This document shows positions 1-7,880 of a DNA stretch of 51,714 nt, one piece after another. The notes under the pieces are model-generated. The model was not told where the DNA came from, did no database searches, and saw only the letters and a list, made by a program, of their open reading frames with translations. Numbering within the stretch: position 1 is the stretch's first letter; each line of letters opens with the position of its first letter. The DNA lies in contig JAOBWI010000086.1 in the NCBI GenBank assembly GCA_025463285.1, positions 1 through 51,714 on the forward strand, given 5' to 3'. Source of the DNA: Acidimicrobiaceae bacterium (GTDB lineage: Bacteria > Actinomycetota > Acidimicrobiia > Acidimicrobiales > RAAP-2). Both the position numbers and the translations under genes were made by a program.

Positions 1-22
1 GGTCACGAGTCCACCAACGAAG

Positions 23-682
23 TCAGTCGGCTCCAAACTTCAAGACGTCAAACACAAGATTCCCGGATAACTCGGGCCAGAGCCGTCCTCGGCTCATCCA
101 GATCGTACGAAGTCCGCAGCGCGCTGCGCCCACGATGTCGGCGCTCGGGGAGTCGCCAATCATCCATCCCGCCAGTTCGCTGTCGCAGCGCCGGGCCGCT
201 TCTCGAAAGATTCCCGCGTCGGGCTTACTGACCCCACAGGCCTCGGAGACGACAATGGCGTCAACCACCTCTTCCAGTTCGGTCTGGCGAAGTTTCGCCA
301 TTTGCTGTTCGGTCGGACCGTTGGTCACTACAGCGACTTTCCAGCCGGCGTCGCGCAAAGCGAGCACCGCGTCGATGGACGCGCTCTCGCGCTGGAAGCA
401 CTCGATGTAGCTCTCCTCGTACCAGTCGATGAGTTCTTCGACCGTGGTGTCAAGGTCAAACTCGTCAATCGCGCCCCGCAGGAGAACGGGTCGCGGGGTG
501 ATGCCATCTCCGTCAAGGCTGAGTAACCACGGGGTGGCTTCGGGCTCGAGGGCAAACCGGGTGACGAAGATCTCAGCCCACTTAGCAAAGGCCGTGGCTC
601 GATCGGCGAGCGTGTTGTCGAGATCGAAGAGAGCGAGTGGCACGCCACCATTGTGGCGCCGAAGGACCGCAGCGCGCGCCAT
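23..682 (-). CDS. HAD superfamily (subfamily IA) phosphatase-like hydrolase
   Basis: A 219-aa cytoplasmic protein with all four HAD motifs. Motif I is FDLDNTL with nucleophile Asp20 and acid/base Asp22, motif II is VVTNG near residue 120, motif III is the Lys in GVSKPD, and motif IV is IGDSPSAD. The helical cap between motifs I and II fits subfamily IA phosphatases such as phosphoglycolate phosphatase or pyrimidine nucleotidase; the substrate cannot be told. The frame stays open upstream to 904, but that part lies inside the CDF transporter gene. The ATG at 682 leaves 7 bp after that gene and puts motif I at the usual distance from the N-terminus. It is probably co-transcribed with the transporter. 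Confidence 0.85.
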   Translation of the reverse strand: MARAAVLRRHNGGVPLALFDLDNTLADRATAFAKWAEIFVTRFALEPEATPWLLSLDGDGITPRPVLLRGAIDEFDLDTTVEELIDWYEESYIECFQRESASIDAVLALRDAGWKVAVVTNGPTEQQMAKLRQTELEEVVDAIVVSEACGVSKPDAGIFREAARRCDSELAGWMIGDSPSADIVGAARCGLRTIWMSRGRLWPELSGNLVFDVLKFGAD

Positions 683-689
683 GACCCCC

Positions 690-1643
690 TTAAGGGTGTA
701 GCCCCTCTTCGTGACCTTCGTGCGTTGCGGGTTCCAACTGAAACGTCGCGTGCGCAATTGCGAAATGCTCGTCGAGGCACTCCTGCAGGGCGTCAAGGAT
801 CTGCGGCGCATCGCCACTGATAAAGCACCCGTCGTCAACCACCACGTGGGCCGACAACGTCGGCAGGTCCGAGGAGATCGTCCAGGCGTGCAGGTCGTGA
901 ACATCGAGCACGTGGTTCAACCGGACCAAATGGGCGCGAACTTCGTCCAGATCGAGGTTGTCGGGAGCCCCTTGGAGCAATACCTTGCCCGCGTCACGCA
1001 ACAACGGCCACGCGGAGCGGAGCATTAAGGCCACCACCACCAGCGATGCGACGGAGTCCGCTCGCTGCCACCTCGTCAGCACGATGACGAGTCCGGCGAC
1101 GGCTGTTCCGATGAAGGCGTACAGGTCCGTGACGACGTGCAAGTAGGCGCCACGAATGTTGAGATTTCTTCGATTGGCCCGGGACAGGACAAACGCAGCC
1201 GCGATGTTGACGGCCGCTCCCACGAGGGCAATCACCAGCTCGAGCGCCCCCTCCACGCGATGGGGAGAAACGAGTCGGATGATCGCTTCTACGGCAATGA
1301 TGAGCGCAATGGCGACGAGTGTCGCTCCGTTGGCCGCGGCGCTCAGTATTTCGGCACGGCGCAAGCCGAACGTCCAGCGACCCTGCGCCGGACGCTTGAC
1401 CAGTTGCAACGCCCACGCGCTGACGGCCAAGGCGACCACGTCGGTTAAGAGATGTCCGGAGTCCGCGAAGAGGGCCAGCGACGACCCGACGAACGCGGCC
1501 GTCACTTCGACGATGAGAAAGAGCGAGATGAGGACGAGCGCGCCGAGCACGTAGCGGATATCGCTCTCGTCTGAGACGCCGTGCGCGTGAGCGCCCGGTC
1601 TCGTGGGTGGGTTGGCTCGCCCGTCGGTCGATGAGGTCATCAC
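690..1643 (-). CDS. Cation diffusion facilitator, zinc/cobalt exporter (CzcD/ZitB type)
   Basis: A 317-aa inner-membrane antiporter expected to export Zn2+ or similar divalent metal in exchange for protons. After a His-containing cytoplasmic N-tail there are six hydrophobic segments. The transport site is seen as His64-x3-Asp68 in TM2 and His169-x3-Asp173 in TM5, the HD-HD arrangement typical of zinc-selecting members. A cytoplasmic C-terminal domain follows, with HDLHAWTISSD near residue 250 and a His-rich tail. Length and order fit the CDF family (about 300 aa). The downstream HAD gene follows after 7 bp. The metal is inferred from the motif only. Confidence 0.92.
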   Translation of the reverse strand: MMTSSTDGRANPPTRPGAHAHGVSDESDIRYVLGALVLISLFLIVEVTAAFVGSSLALFADSGHLLTDVVALAVSAWALQLVKRPAQGRWTFGLRRAEILSAAANGATLVAIALIIAVEAIIRLVSPHRVEGALELVIALVGAAVNIAAAFVLSRANRRNLNIRGAYLHVVTDLYAFIGTAVAGLVIVLTRWQRADSVASLVVVALMLRSAWPLLRDAGKVLLQGAPDNLDLDEVRAHLVRLNHVLDVHDLHAWTISSDLPTLSAHVVVDDGCFISGDAPQILDALQECLDEHFAIAHATFQLEPATHEGHEEGLHP

Positions 1644-1686
1644 GCCATTGTCCCATGTCCCTCGTCGGTGTGGTCCCTTGCCGGGG

Positions 1687-2658
1687 CTACGCCGGTTCGG
1701 GAGTTAACTCACCCGCCGTCGTGAGCGCTGTGACGGCCGTCGCCGTGCCCGGGACGCGGTCGCGAGCGCTTTGGCCCAAGTTGAACTGGGTCACGCCGAT
1801 CGTCAGGGCCACCGCGCCCAACGCGTGAATCTCCACCAGCCAGCCCGGCAGATGAGTCAGGTACTGCGTCACGCCGATGGCCGCCTGCAGGAGCGAAACA
1901 TACACCAGCCGTCGCACGCCGAGGGCCAAGGCACTCGGAGCACCGCTGTGCCATATCGCAATGAGGAGGCCGGTGACGAGACCGATGAAAAGTACCGCCG
2001 CCAACGAGTGAACCCACGCGGCCGAGGAGAGGGCAAAAGGAAGTCGTCGGGCCACGAGTTGACCTTGCGACGAACCGGCGTGCGGACCTGAGCCGGTGGT
2101 CGCGGTGCCGGTAAGGACCAACGCGAAAAAGGGCAGCCACAACCACCGCGCCACGCGGCGGTAGTACGGATCACGCACGTCGGCGCGTGCGCCGACACCG
2201 TACACATATTTTGAGTGGTGGTACAGCGTGACGCCCAGGGCCACCATCGCCAAGCTCAACAACAGATGCAGCGACACCAAGTAGGGATTGAGCTTCGAGT
2301 ACACCACGAAGGCTCCAAGCACGGCGTTGGCGACGACGCCGAGAATGAGGCCTCCCGAGAGCCACAGGAGGTCGCCACGACGACGCTCGCTCCACCACGC
2401 CGCTAAGAACGTGACGCCCACGATCACCACGAGCGCCAACGTGACGAGCCGGTTGCCGAACTCGATTTTTGAGTGAAGGGCGGAGGAGGCGACCACCTGG
2501 TACTTAAAACAGGTCGGCCAGTCGGGACAGCCGAGACCAGATCCCGTCAGTCGCACGGCTTCTCCCGTCAAGATGATGAGGATCATGGAGAGGTACGAAG
2601 CCAGAGCGAACCAGCGAAACACGGGTCCGGTCACGCGACGTCGCGTCGTAGCAGGCAC
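1687..2658 (-). CDS. ctaA: Heme A synthase
   Basis: A 323-aa polytopic membrane protein (about 8 TM) of the CtaA/Cox15 family, which oxidises heme O to heme A for cytochrome c oxidase. Visible signatures are the TGEAVRLTGSGLGCPDWP block after TM1, with a Cys pair in the first extracytoplasmic loop as in Gram-positive CtaA. Histidines follow in HLLLSLAM, WVHSLAAV and EIHALGAV. At the first heme-ligand position, where many CtaA proteins have an ExxHR motif, this one reads EFGNR, so His is replaced by Asn; I recall this from actinobacterial relatives but have not checked. It is divergent from ctaB with 33 bp between start codons, a classical pairing. Confidence 0.93.
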   Translation of the reverse strand: MPATTRRRVTGPVFRWFALASYLSMILIILTGEAVRLTGSGLGCPDWPTCFKYQVVASSALHSKIEFGNRLVTLALVVIVGVTFLAAWWSERRRGDLLWLSGGLILGVVANAVLGAFVVYSKLNPYLVSLHLLLSLAMVALGVTLYHHSKYVYGVGARADVRDPYYRRVARWLWLPFFALVLTGTATTGSGPHAGSSQGQLVARRLPFALSSAAWVHSLAAVLFIGLVTGLLIAIWHSGAPSALALGVRRLVYVSLLQAAIGVTQYLTHLPGWLVEIHALGAVALTIGVTQFNLGQSARDRVPGTATAVTALTTAGELTPEPA

Positions 2659-2691
2659 CCACCCAGCCTACGGATTTGGAGGGCTCGTAGG

Positions 2692-3615
2692 ATGTGGCCC
2701 GTGACCGTATCCGCCATCGCGACGTATTCGACCCGCGACGTCCTGCGCGGCTACGTGGCCCTCACCAAGCCGCGGATCATCGAACTGCTCTTGGTGACGA
2801 CCGTGCCCACCATGATTGTGGCGGACAATGGTTTCCCCAAAGTCTGGTTGATCGTGGCCACTCTGATCGGCGGCACGCTCGCCGCCGGGGGGGCCAACGC
2901 GTTCAACATGGTAATTGACCGCGACATCGACGCCATCATGGAACGAACCAAGCGCCGGCCTCTGGTGACGGGCGTGATGTCACCCGTGGCGGCCACGCTC
3001 TTCGCCGTCGCTCTCGAGATCCTGGCCTTCGCCACCCTCGCCGTGTGGGTGAACCAGTTGTCGGCCTGGTTAGCCCTCTCGGCCACGGCGTTCTACGTCA
3101 TCGTCTACACCCTGATTTTGAAGCGCCGGAGCAAGCAGAACATCGTTATCGGTGGCGCCGCCGGCGCCGTGCCGGTGTTGGTGGGCTGGACTGCGGTGAC
3201 CAACTCGCTGACCTGGACGCCCGTGCTGTTGTTTCTCGTAGTTTTCCTCTGGACGCCGCCACACTTTTGGGCCCTGGCCGTGCGCTACCGAGACGACTAC
3301 GAGGCGGCGAATGTGCCCATGATGCCGGTCGTCGCGTCCCTGCGACGCACATCGCTGGAGATACTCATGTACACGGTCATCTTGTGGGCGCTGACGTTGC
3401 TGATCGGATCGACGGCCCATCTGGGATGGGTCTACGCCGTCTCGGCGACGGTCTTGGGCGCTCTTTTCACCTTCTACGCGATGCGCCTCTATCGTCACGC
3501 GCGGGCCGATCGGGCCGACGTCGCCGAGGCCATGCGCCTCTTTCACTTCTCGATCACGTACCTTTCGGCGCTCTTCATCTTGATGGCGGTCGACGTTCTT
3601 GTCCGACACCACTGA
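2692..3615 (+). CDS. ctaB: Protoheme IX farnesyltransferase (heme O synthase)
   Basis: A 307-aa UbiA-family prenyltransferase with about nine TM segments that converts heme B to heme O by adding a farnesyl group. The Asp-rich prenyl-diphosphate site is NMVIDRDIDAIMERTKRRP near residue 75, and the second conserved loop is YxxDYEAANVPMMP near residue 205. The frame is open back to 2473, but the ATG at 2692 has a GGAGGG ribosome-binding site 8 bp upstream and gives the family length; a GTG at 2701 is an alternative. It is divergent from ctaA and overlaps the next gene by 17 bp, suggesting one heme A/oxidase-assembly unit. Confidence 0.94.
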   Translation: MWPVTVSAIATYSTRDVLRGYVALTKPRIIELLLVTTVPTMIVADNGFPKVWLIVATLIGGTLAAGGANAFNMVIDRDIDAIMERTKRRPLVTGVMSPVAATLFAVALEILAFATLAVWVNQLSAWLALSATAFYVIVYTLILKRRSKQNIVIGGAAGAVPVLVGWTAVTNSLTWTPVLLFLVVFLWTPPHFWALAVRYRDDYEAANVPMMPVVASLRRTSLEILMYTVILWALTLLIGSTAHLGWVYAVSATVLGALFTFYAMRLYRHARADRADVAEAMRLFHFSITYLSALFILMAVDVLVRHH

Positions 3616-4174
3616 CCTTCGCCGACGCCGCCTTTCGCGCCGTCCCCTGATCATCGTCGGATCAGTGCTGGCCATCATCGTGATTGCCGCGGTGTCGGCA
3701 CTGACCGGGGGGCACGTGAATACCCAAAACGGTCAGGCCGTCTCGCCCCTGGTGGGCAAGACGATCAAAGTGATCACGGCGCCCGGCGTGACGACGACCA
3801 GCGTTAAGTCGCCCTGGGCCAGCGGACATCCCACCGTGATCATCTTTTTTGGCAGCTGGTGCGCCATCTGTCACAGCGAAATGCCCAAGATCGCCACCTA
3901 CCTTCGCTCCCACGGCGTGGCGCCCGTATCGGTCATGGGCGACGACAACAACGAGCCCTTGGGTGACGCGAAGGCCTTCGTCAAGAAGCTCCGTCTCACC
4001 TTTCCGGTGGCCTCCGATCCGAACGACACCATCTCGGTGGGCATCTTTGGCTTTTCGTTTGGGGATCCCGAGACGGTGTTCTTAAATAGGCGCGGGGTGG
4101 TCAAGGAGGTGCACCTGGGGGCTATCTCGGTGAGCGAACTGCGCCACGGCATTGACGCCCTGAAAGTGGCCTAG
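3599..4174 (+). CDS. TlpA/ResA-like membrane-anchored thioredoxin
   Basis: A 191-aa protein starting at TTG, 17 bp inside the end of ctaB. A basic N-tail and a single TM segment (about residues 16-36) anchor a redoxin domain outside the membrane. The active site is GSWCAICHSEMPK with Cys88 and Cys91, followed by the thioredoxin-like FGDPETVFLNRRGVV strand carrying the cis-Pro region. ResA/TlpA/CcmG proteins reduce apocytochrome c heme-binding cysteines or the CuA site of cytochrome oxidase. Placement behind ctaB supports an oxidase-assembly job, which is inference. Its last 4 bp overlap the convergent ABC permease gene. Confidence 0.85.
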   Translation: MSDTTDLRRRRLSRRPLIIVGSVLAIIVIAAVSALTGGHVNTQNGQAVSPLVGKTIKVITAPGVTTTSVKSPWASGHPTVIIFFGSWCAICHSEMPKIATYLRSHGVAPVSVMGDDNNEPLGDAKAFVKKLRLTFPVASDPNDTISVGIFGFSFGDPETVFLNRRGVVKEVHLGAISVSELRHGIDALKVA

Positions 4175-4902
4175 TCGAATCGAAACGTGCGCGCCGCGAG
4201 CATCGGCGCCGCCACGGCCCAGAGCGCGAGGGAGATCCAGTCCGCGGTGCTCGGCGTGAGTCCGCTCCCGAGAATCCGGTGCAACGCCTCGGCCATTGCG
4301 CCCGAGGGCAGTGCGAGCACGATGTGACGCACGAAGGAAGGCAGCGACGATAGGGGTACCACAATCCCCGAGAGCAAGAGCAACACCAGATAGAGGCCGT
4401 TGGTCGCGGCCAGGTTCACCTCGGCGCGCAAACAACCGGCCAACGCCAGACCGATGCCGGCGCAGCCCGCCGATCCGAGCACCAACGCCAGCACGACGTC
4501 GAACACGCCGAGTGCTCCGCCATGGGGCCGCCACGTCAAAATCAGGGCAACGAGCGCGATGATCACGATCTGGATCGCTTCGGTGACCAGGACCGCGGAG
4601 ATCTTCGAGCCGATCAGGCGGCGCTGACCGAGCGGCGTGACGCGAAGTCGCCGCAGTACCCCGGAGGATCGCTCGAAGCCGGTCGAGATCGAGAGGGCCA
4701 CCAGCGACGTGGAGAGCACGCAGAGCGCCAGGATCCCCGGGGCAATGAAGTCCACGCGGTGAGTCTTCGGCGTGGCGGTGACGTGGGTCAACGAGAAGAA
4801 CAGAAGAAGTAACACGGGGATGCCCACCGTGAGCAGCAGCGTCTCTCCCCGACGAATCGTCATGGTGACTTCGGCTCGCGTCTGGGCCCAGAGCGCTCTC
4901 AC
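4171..4902 (-). CDS. ABC-2 type exporter permease
   Basis: A 243-aa membrane protein with about six hydrophobic segments, typical of the ABC-2 (DrrB-like) permease family. A central amphipathic stretch (STGFERSSGVLRRLRVTP, about residues 73-90) precedes TM3, as in drug/polysaccharide exporters. Its start overlaps the stop of the ATPase gene by 4 bp (ATGA), so the two are translationally coupled. In mycobacteria an ABC transporter of the same class sits beside ctaA and ctaB (Rv1456c-Rv1458c region), so the linkage looks conserved; the cargo is unknown. Confidence 0.88.
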   Translation of the reverse strand: MRALWAQTRAEVTMTIRRGETLLLTVGIPVLLLLFFSLTHVTATPKTHRVDFIAPGILALCVLSTSLVALSISTGFERSSGVLRRLRVTPLGQRRLIGSKISAVLVTEAIQIVIIALVALILTWRPHGGALGVFDVVLALVLGSAGCAGIGLALAGCLRAEVNLAATNGLYLVLLLLSGIVVPLSSLPSFVRHIVLALPSGAMAEALHRILGSGLTPSTADWISLALWAVAAPMLAARTFRFD

Positions 4903-5810
4903 GATCGCGCCCCGTCGCGTTCGTCGGCGATGAGATCGAGGTAACGCTCCTCAAGTGAGGCGCGCGTGCGAAGCGACACCATGGAGAGCCCGCGACTCGC
5001 CAAGTAGTTAGTGACGATCGCGATGCGCTCGGGGCTCGACGCCGTGGCGCAGCGCAGCTGCAGTGGTCCGTCCAGCGTGACGTCGCAGCGAAGAAGGGTG
5101 GCCAGTTCCGACGGATTGACGGGACCGGTGGCTTGGACGATCATCTCGGGAGACCCGGCAAGTTCGTCGAGCGTCCCCTGGGCCAGCACGCGACCGTCGT
5201 GCAGTATCACCACTCGATCGGCGAGTCGCTCGGCCTCGGCGAGCTCGTGGGTAGTGAGAAAGAGGGCGCATCCCCTGGAGCGTTCCGAGATCACGATGTC
5301 ACGAATGACCTGACGACCTTCGGGATCGACGGAGGTGGTGGGCTCATCGAGGATGAGGGCGCGCGGACGGCCCAGTAGCGCCAGAGCCAGAAGGGTGCGC
5401 TGCTGTTCGCCGCCGCTCAGTCGCCGCCACGGCGTCCTGGCGCACGCCGTGAGATCCAATAAGGAGAGCAACTCGCCGGTGTCGCGCGGCGCGTTGTAGT
5501 ACGTGGCGCTGAGTCGAAGGACGTCGCGCGGCGACATCGGCGCCCACACTCCGCCGCGTTGAAGTAGCGCCCCCGTGCGCGCGACGACTTCGCGACGATC
5601 GCGCCGCGGATTCAGGCCGTGGAGATGGACCGAGCCGGCCGTGGGTACGCGAAAGCCGAGCAAGGTCTCGACGAGGGTGGTCTTGCCGGCGCCGTTGGGA
5701 CCGAGAAGCGCCACCACTTCGCCATAGTTGACGCTGAGCGTCACGCCGTCCACCGCGCGAAGTTCGCCGAAGGTGACTTCGAGGTGATTGACGTCAACGG
5801 CGGAACTCAC
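4899..5810 (-). CDS. ABC transporter ATP-binding protein (DrrA/CcmA-like)
   Basis: A 303-aa cytoplasmic ATPase with Walker A GPNGAGKTT, Q-loop, signature LSGGEQQR, Walker B ALILDEPTTSVD and the H-loop HELAEAERLAD, then a C-terminal extension of about 80 aa as in daunorubicin-resistance type ATPases. It should energise the coupled ABC-2 permease downstream. I chose the GTG at 5810, which has an AGG about 10 bp upstream. A GTG at 5843 adds 11 residues but has no visible Shine-Dalgarno. It is divergent from serS. Export substrate is unknown; association with the cytochrome oxidase assembly genes is by position only. Confidence 0.88.
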   Translation of the reverse strand: MSSAVDVNHLEVTFGELRAVDGVTLSVNYGEVVALLGPNGAGKTTLVETLLGFRVPTAGSVHLHGLNPRRDRREVVARTGALLQRGGVWAPMSPRDVLRLSATYYNAPRDTGELLSLLDLTACARTPWRRLSGGEQQRTLLALALLGRPRALILDEPTTSVDPEGRQVIRDIVISERSRGCALFLTTHELAEAERLADRVVILHDGRVLAQGTLDELAGSPEMIVQATGPVNPSELATLLRCDVTLDGPLQLRCATASSPERIAIVTNYLASRGLSMVSLRTRASLEERYLDLIADERDGARS

Positions 5811-5869
5811 GTCTAACGAACCTAGACGCTCCAAGGAAGGCACCGAATCTGGCTCAGTAAGATTGCCCC

Positions 5870-7174
5870 GTGATTGACCTCGCCCAGCTGCGCCGTGAAC
5901 CCGACGTCGTGAAGAGCGCTCTGGCGCGCCGCGGCGTCTCGTCCTCGACGATGGACGAGATCGAATTACTCGACGTGGAGCATCGGCGACTTCTGCAAGA
6001 GGCGGAGGCCCTGCGCGCTCAAGTAAAAGAGCTCTCGCGCCGCGTCGGCGACGCTCGCCGCGCTAAGGACACGGTGACGGCCGAGGAGTTGACGGAGAAA
6101 AGTCGCGTTGTCGGTGATGAAGAGCGAGCCGCTAGCGAGGCCACGGACGCCGTGGCGCTCAAACTGCGCTCCTTGTTGCTCATGATTCCCAACCTGCCGG
6201 ACTCACGTGTGCCCGACGGCGCCGACGAGAACGACAACGTAGAACTTCGTCGCTGGTGGGTGGGCATGCACGAGGGCGCGCCGTTTCCCACTTACGAAGA
6301 GCATCAGCGTGTGCCGCACTGGGAGATCGGCACCGAACTGGGGATCTTGGACATGGAGTCGGGAGCCAAGATCGCCGGATCCATGTTTCCCCTCTTTCGC
6401 GGGGCGGGCTCGAAGCTGCTGCGGGCGCTGAGCTCCCTCTCACTCGATAAGAACGCCGGTGAGTACGAGGAGATTCGACCGCCGACCTTCGCTCTCACCG
6501 AGACGATGATGTCGACGGGACACCTACCCAAGTCGGCGGACGACATGTACTCGATTGAACGAGACGGCCTCTGGGCGATACCGACGGCTGAAGTGCCGCT
6601 CACGTCGCTGCGGCGAGGAGATATTCTCGACCCGGCCACCCTCCCTCTGCGACTCTGCGCCGCCACGGCGTGTTTTCGACGAGAAGCCGGTGCCGCCGGC
6701 AAGGACACGCGAGGTCTACTGCGCGTGCACGAGTTCGACAAGGTCGAGCTCTTCGCCTACTGCTTGCCCGAACAGTCCGACGAGGCGTTCAACGATGTTC
6801 TTCAGCGAGCCGAGGCGGTACTCCAGGCCCTGGGTCTGACGTATCAACTCCTGGAACTGTGCACCGGGGATCTGGGGACCGCGTCCGCGTACACGATAGA
6901 TCTCAATGTGTACAGCCCCGGCGTCGACCGATGGCTCGAGGTTTCCTCGGTCAGTTGGTTCCGCGACTTCCAGGCCCGTCGGGCCAACGTGCGATACCGT
7001 GCCCCTGACGGCTCCACCGCACTGGTTCACACCGTGAACGGATCCGCGCTCGGCTGGGTGCGTATCTGGGCCGCGGTCGTCGAGACGTATCGCCAAGCCG
7101 ACGGCTCGATCACGTTGCCCCAGGCTCTCGCTCCCTACTTCGGCGGCGAGAGAACCATTCGCGCTAGGTCTTAG
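5870..7174 (+). CDS. serS: Seryl-tRNA synthetase
   Basis: A 434-aa class II synthetase that charges tRNA-Ser. The N-terminus (MIDLAQLRREPDVVKSAL) and a charged helical arm (about residues 25-105) form the tRNA-binding coiled coil. The catalytic core has PTAEVPLTSL, motif 2 CFRREAGAAGKDTRGLLR and motif 3 VNGSALGWVRIWAAVVE with its Arg. Length is normal (about 420-430). The serine-site block reads EVSSVSWFRDFQARR, whereas most SerRS have EISSCSN-x-x-DFQARR, so Cys and Asn are replaced by Val and Trp. GTG start. The last 11 bp overlap the convergent response-regulator gene. Confidence 0.96.
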   Translation: MIDLAQLRREPDVVKSALARRGVSSSTMDEIELLDVEHRRLLQEAEALRAQVKELSRRVGDARRAKDTVTAEELTEKSRVVGDEERAASEATDAVALKLRSLLLMIPNLPDSRVPDGADENDNVELRRWWVGMHEGAPFPTYEEHQRVPHWEIGTELGILDMESGAKIAGSMFPLFRGAGSKLLRALSSLSLDKNAGEYEEIRPPTFALTETMMSTGHLPKSADDMYSIERDGLWAIPTAEVPLTSLRRGDILDPATLPLRLCAATACFRREAGAAGKDTRGLLRVHEFDKVELFAYCLPEQSDEAFNDVLQRAEAVLQALGLTYQLLELCTGDLGTASAYTIDLNVYSPGVDRWLEVSSVSWFRDFQARRANVRYRAPDGSTALVHTVNGSALGWVRIWAAVVETYRQADGSITLPQALAPYFGGERTIRARS

Positions 7175-7880
7175 CGACCTCGTAGCGATACCCGACTCCG
7201 CGAACCGTGGTGATGTGGGTGGGACTCTTCGGGTCCCCTTCGATCAGCGTGCGAAGTCGCTTGATGTGCACGTCCAGTGTCTTGGTGTCCCCGACGTAGT
7301 CGTTGCCCCATACACGATCGATCAACACTTCTCGGGTCAGCACCCGGCCAGGATTTTCGAGCAGGAGCCGAAGGAGCGTGAACTCCTTCTTTCGGAGTTT
7401 GATCTCCTCATTGTCGACGAAGCATCGTCGCGCGTCGATGTCCATGCGGACGTTGCCTAGAGCGATGAGCTCGTCCGCTTCGAACTGCTCGTGCGAACTG
7501 CGACGACGCAGGACGGCTCGAATACGCGACACGAGTTCGCGCAAGCGATAGGGCTTCGTGACGTAGTCGTCGGCGCCGATCTCCAGCATGAGCACCATGT
7601 CGACTTCTTCGCCCTTAGCGCTGACCACGATGATGGGCACGCTGCTCGTCGCGCGAATCGAACGACAGACGTCGAGTCCGGACATTACGGGCAGCATGAG
7701 ATCGAGCAGAACGACGTCGAAGTGTCCCTTCGAAAACGAGGCCAACCCCGCCTGGCCGTCGCGCGCGATGGTGACGTCGAAACCTTCGCGGTTTAGACCG
7801 ATCGTGAGGGCGTCGATGAAGGACTCCTCGTCCTCCACGAGGAGCACGCTGACTCGCTGCTCCAGTGTCTTCTTGGTCAT
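7164..7880 (-). CDS. OmpR/PhoB-family response regulator, RegX3-like
   Basis: A 238-aa two-domain regulator. The receiver has the acidic pair in LVEDEES (Glu16-Asp17), phospho-acceptor Asp60 in VVLLDLMLP and the conserved Lys in DDYVTKPYRLREL. The C-terminal winged helix ends in the usual TLDVHIKRLRTLIE and TVRGVGYRYE blocks. Its start overlaps the kinase stop by one base (TAATG), so both are made from one message. The family binds DNA as dimers on direct repeats with 11-bp period. In actinobacteria the closest named pair is SenX3-RegX3 (phosphate starvation), but assignment to that pathway is inferred. Confidence 0.92.
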   Translation of the reverse strand: MTKKTLEQRVSVLLVEDEESFIDALTIGLNREGFDVTIARDGQAGLASFSKGHFDVVLLDLMLPVMSGLDVCRSIRATSSVPIIVVSAKGEEVDMVLMLEIGADDYVTKPYRLRELVSRIRAVLRRRSSHEQFEADELIALGNVRMDIDARRCFVDNEEIKLRKKEFTLLRLLLENPGRVLTREVLIDRVWGNDYVGDTKTLDVHIKRLRTLIEGDPKSPTHITTVRGVGYRYEVAKT

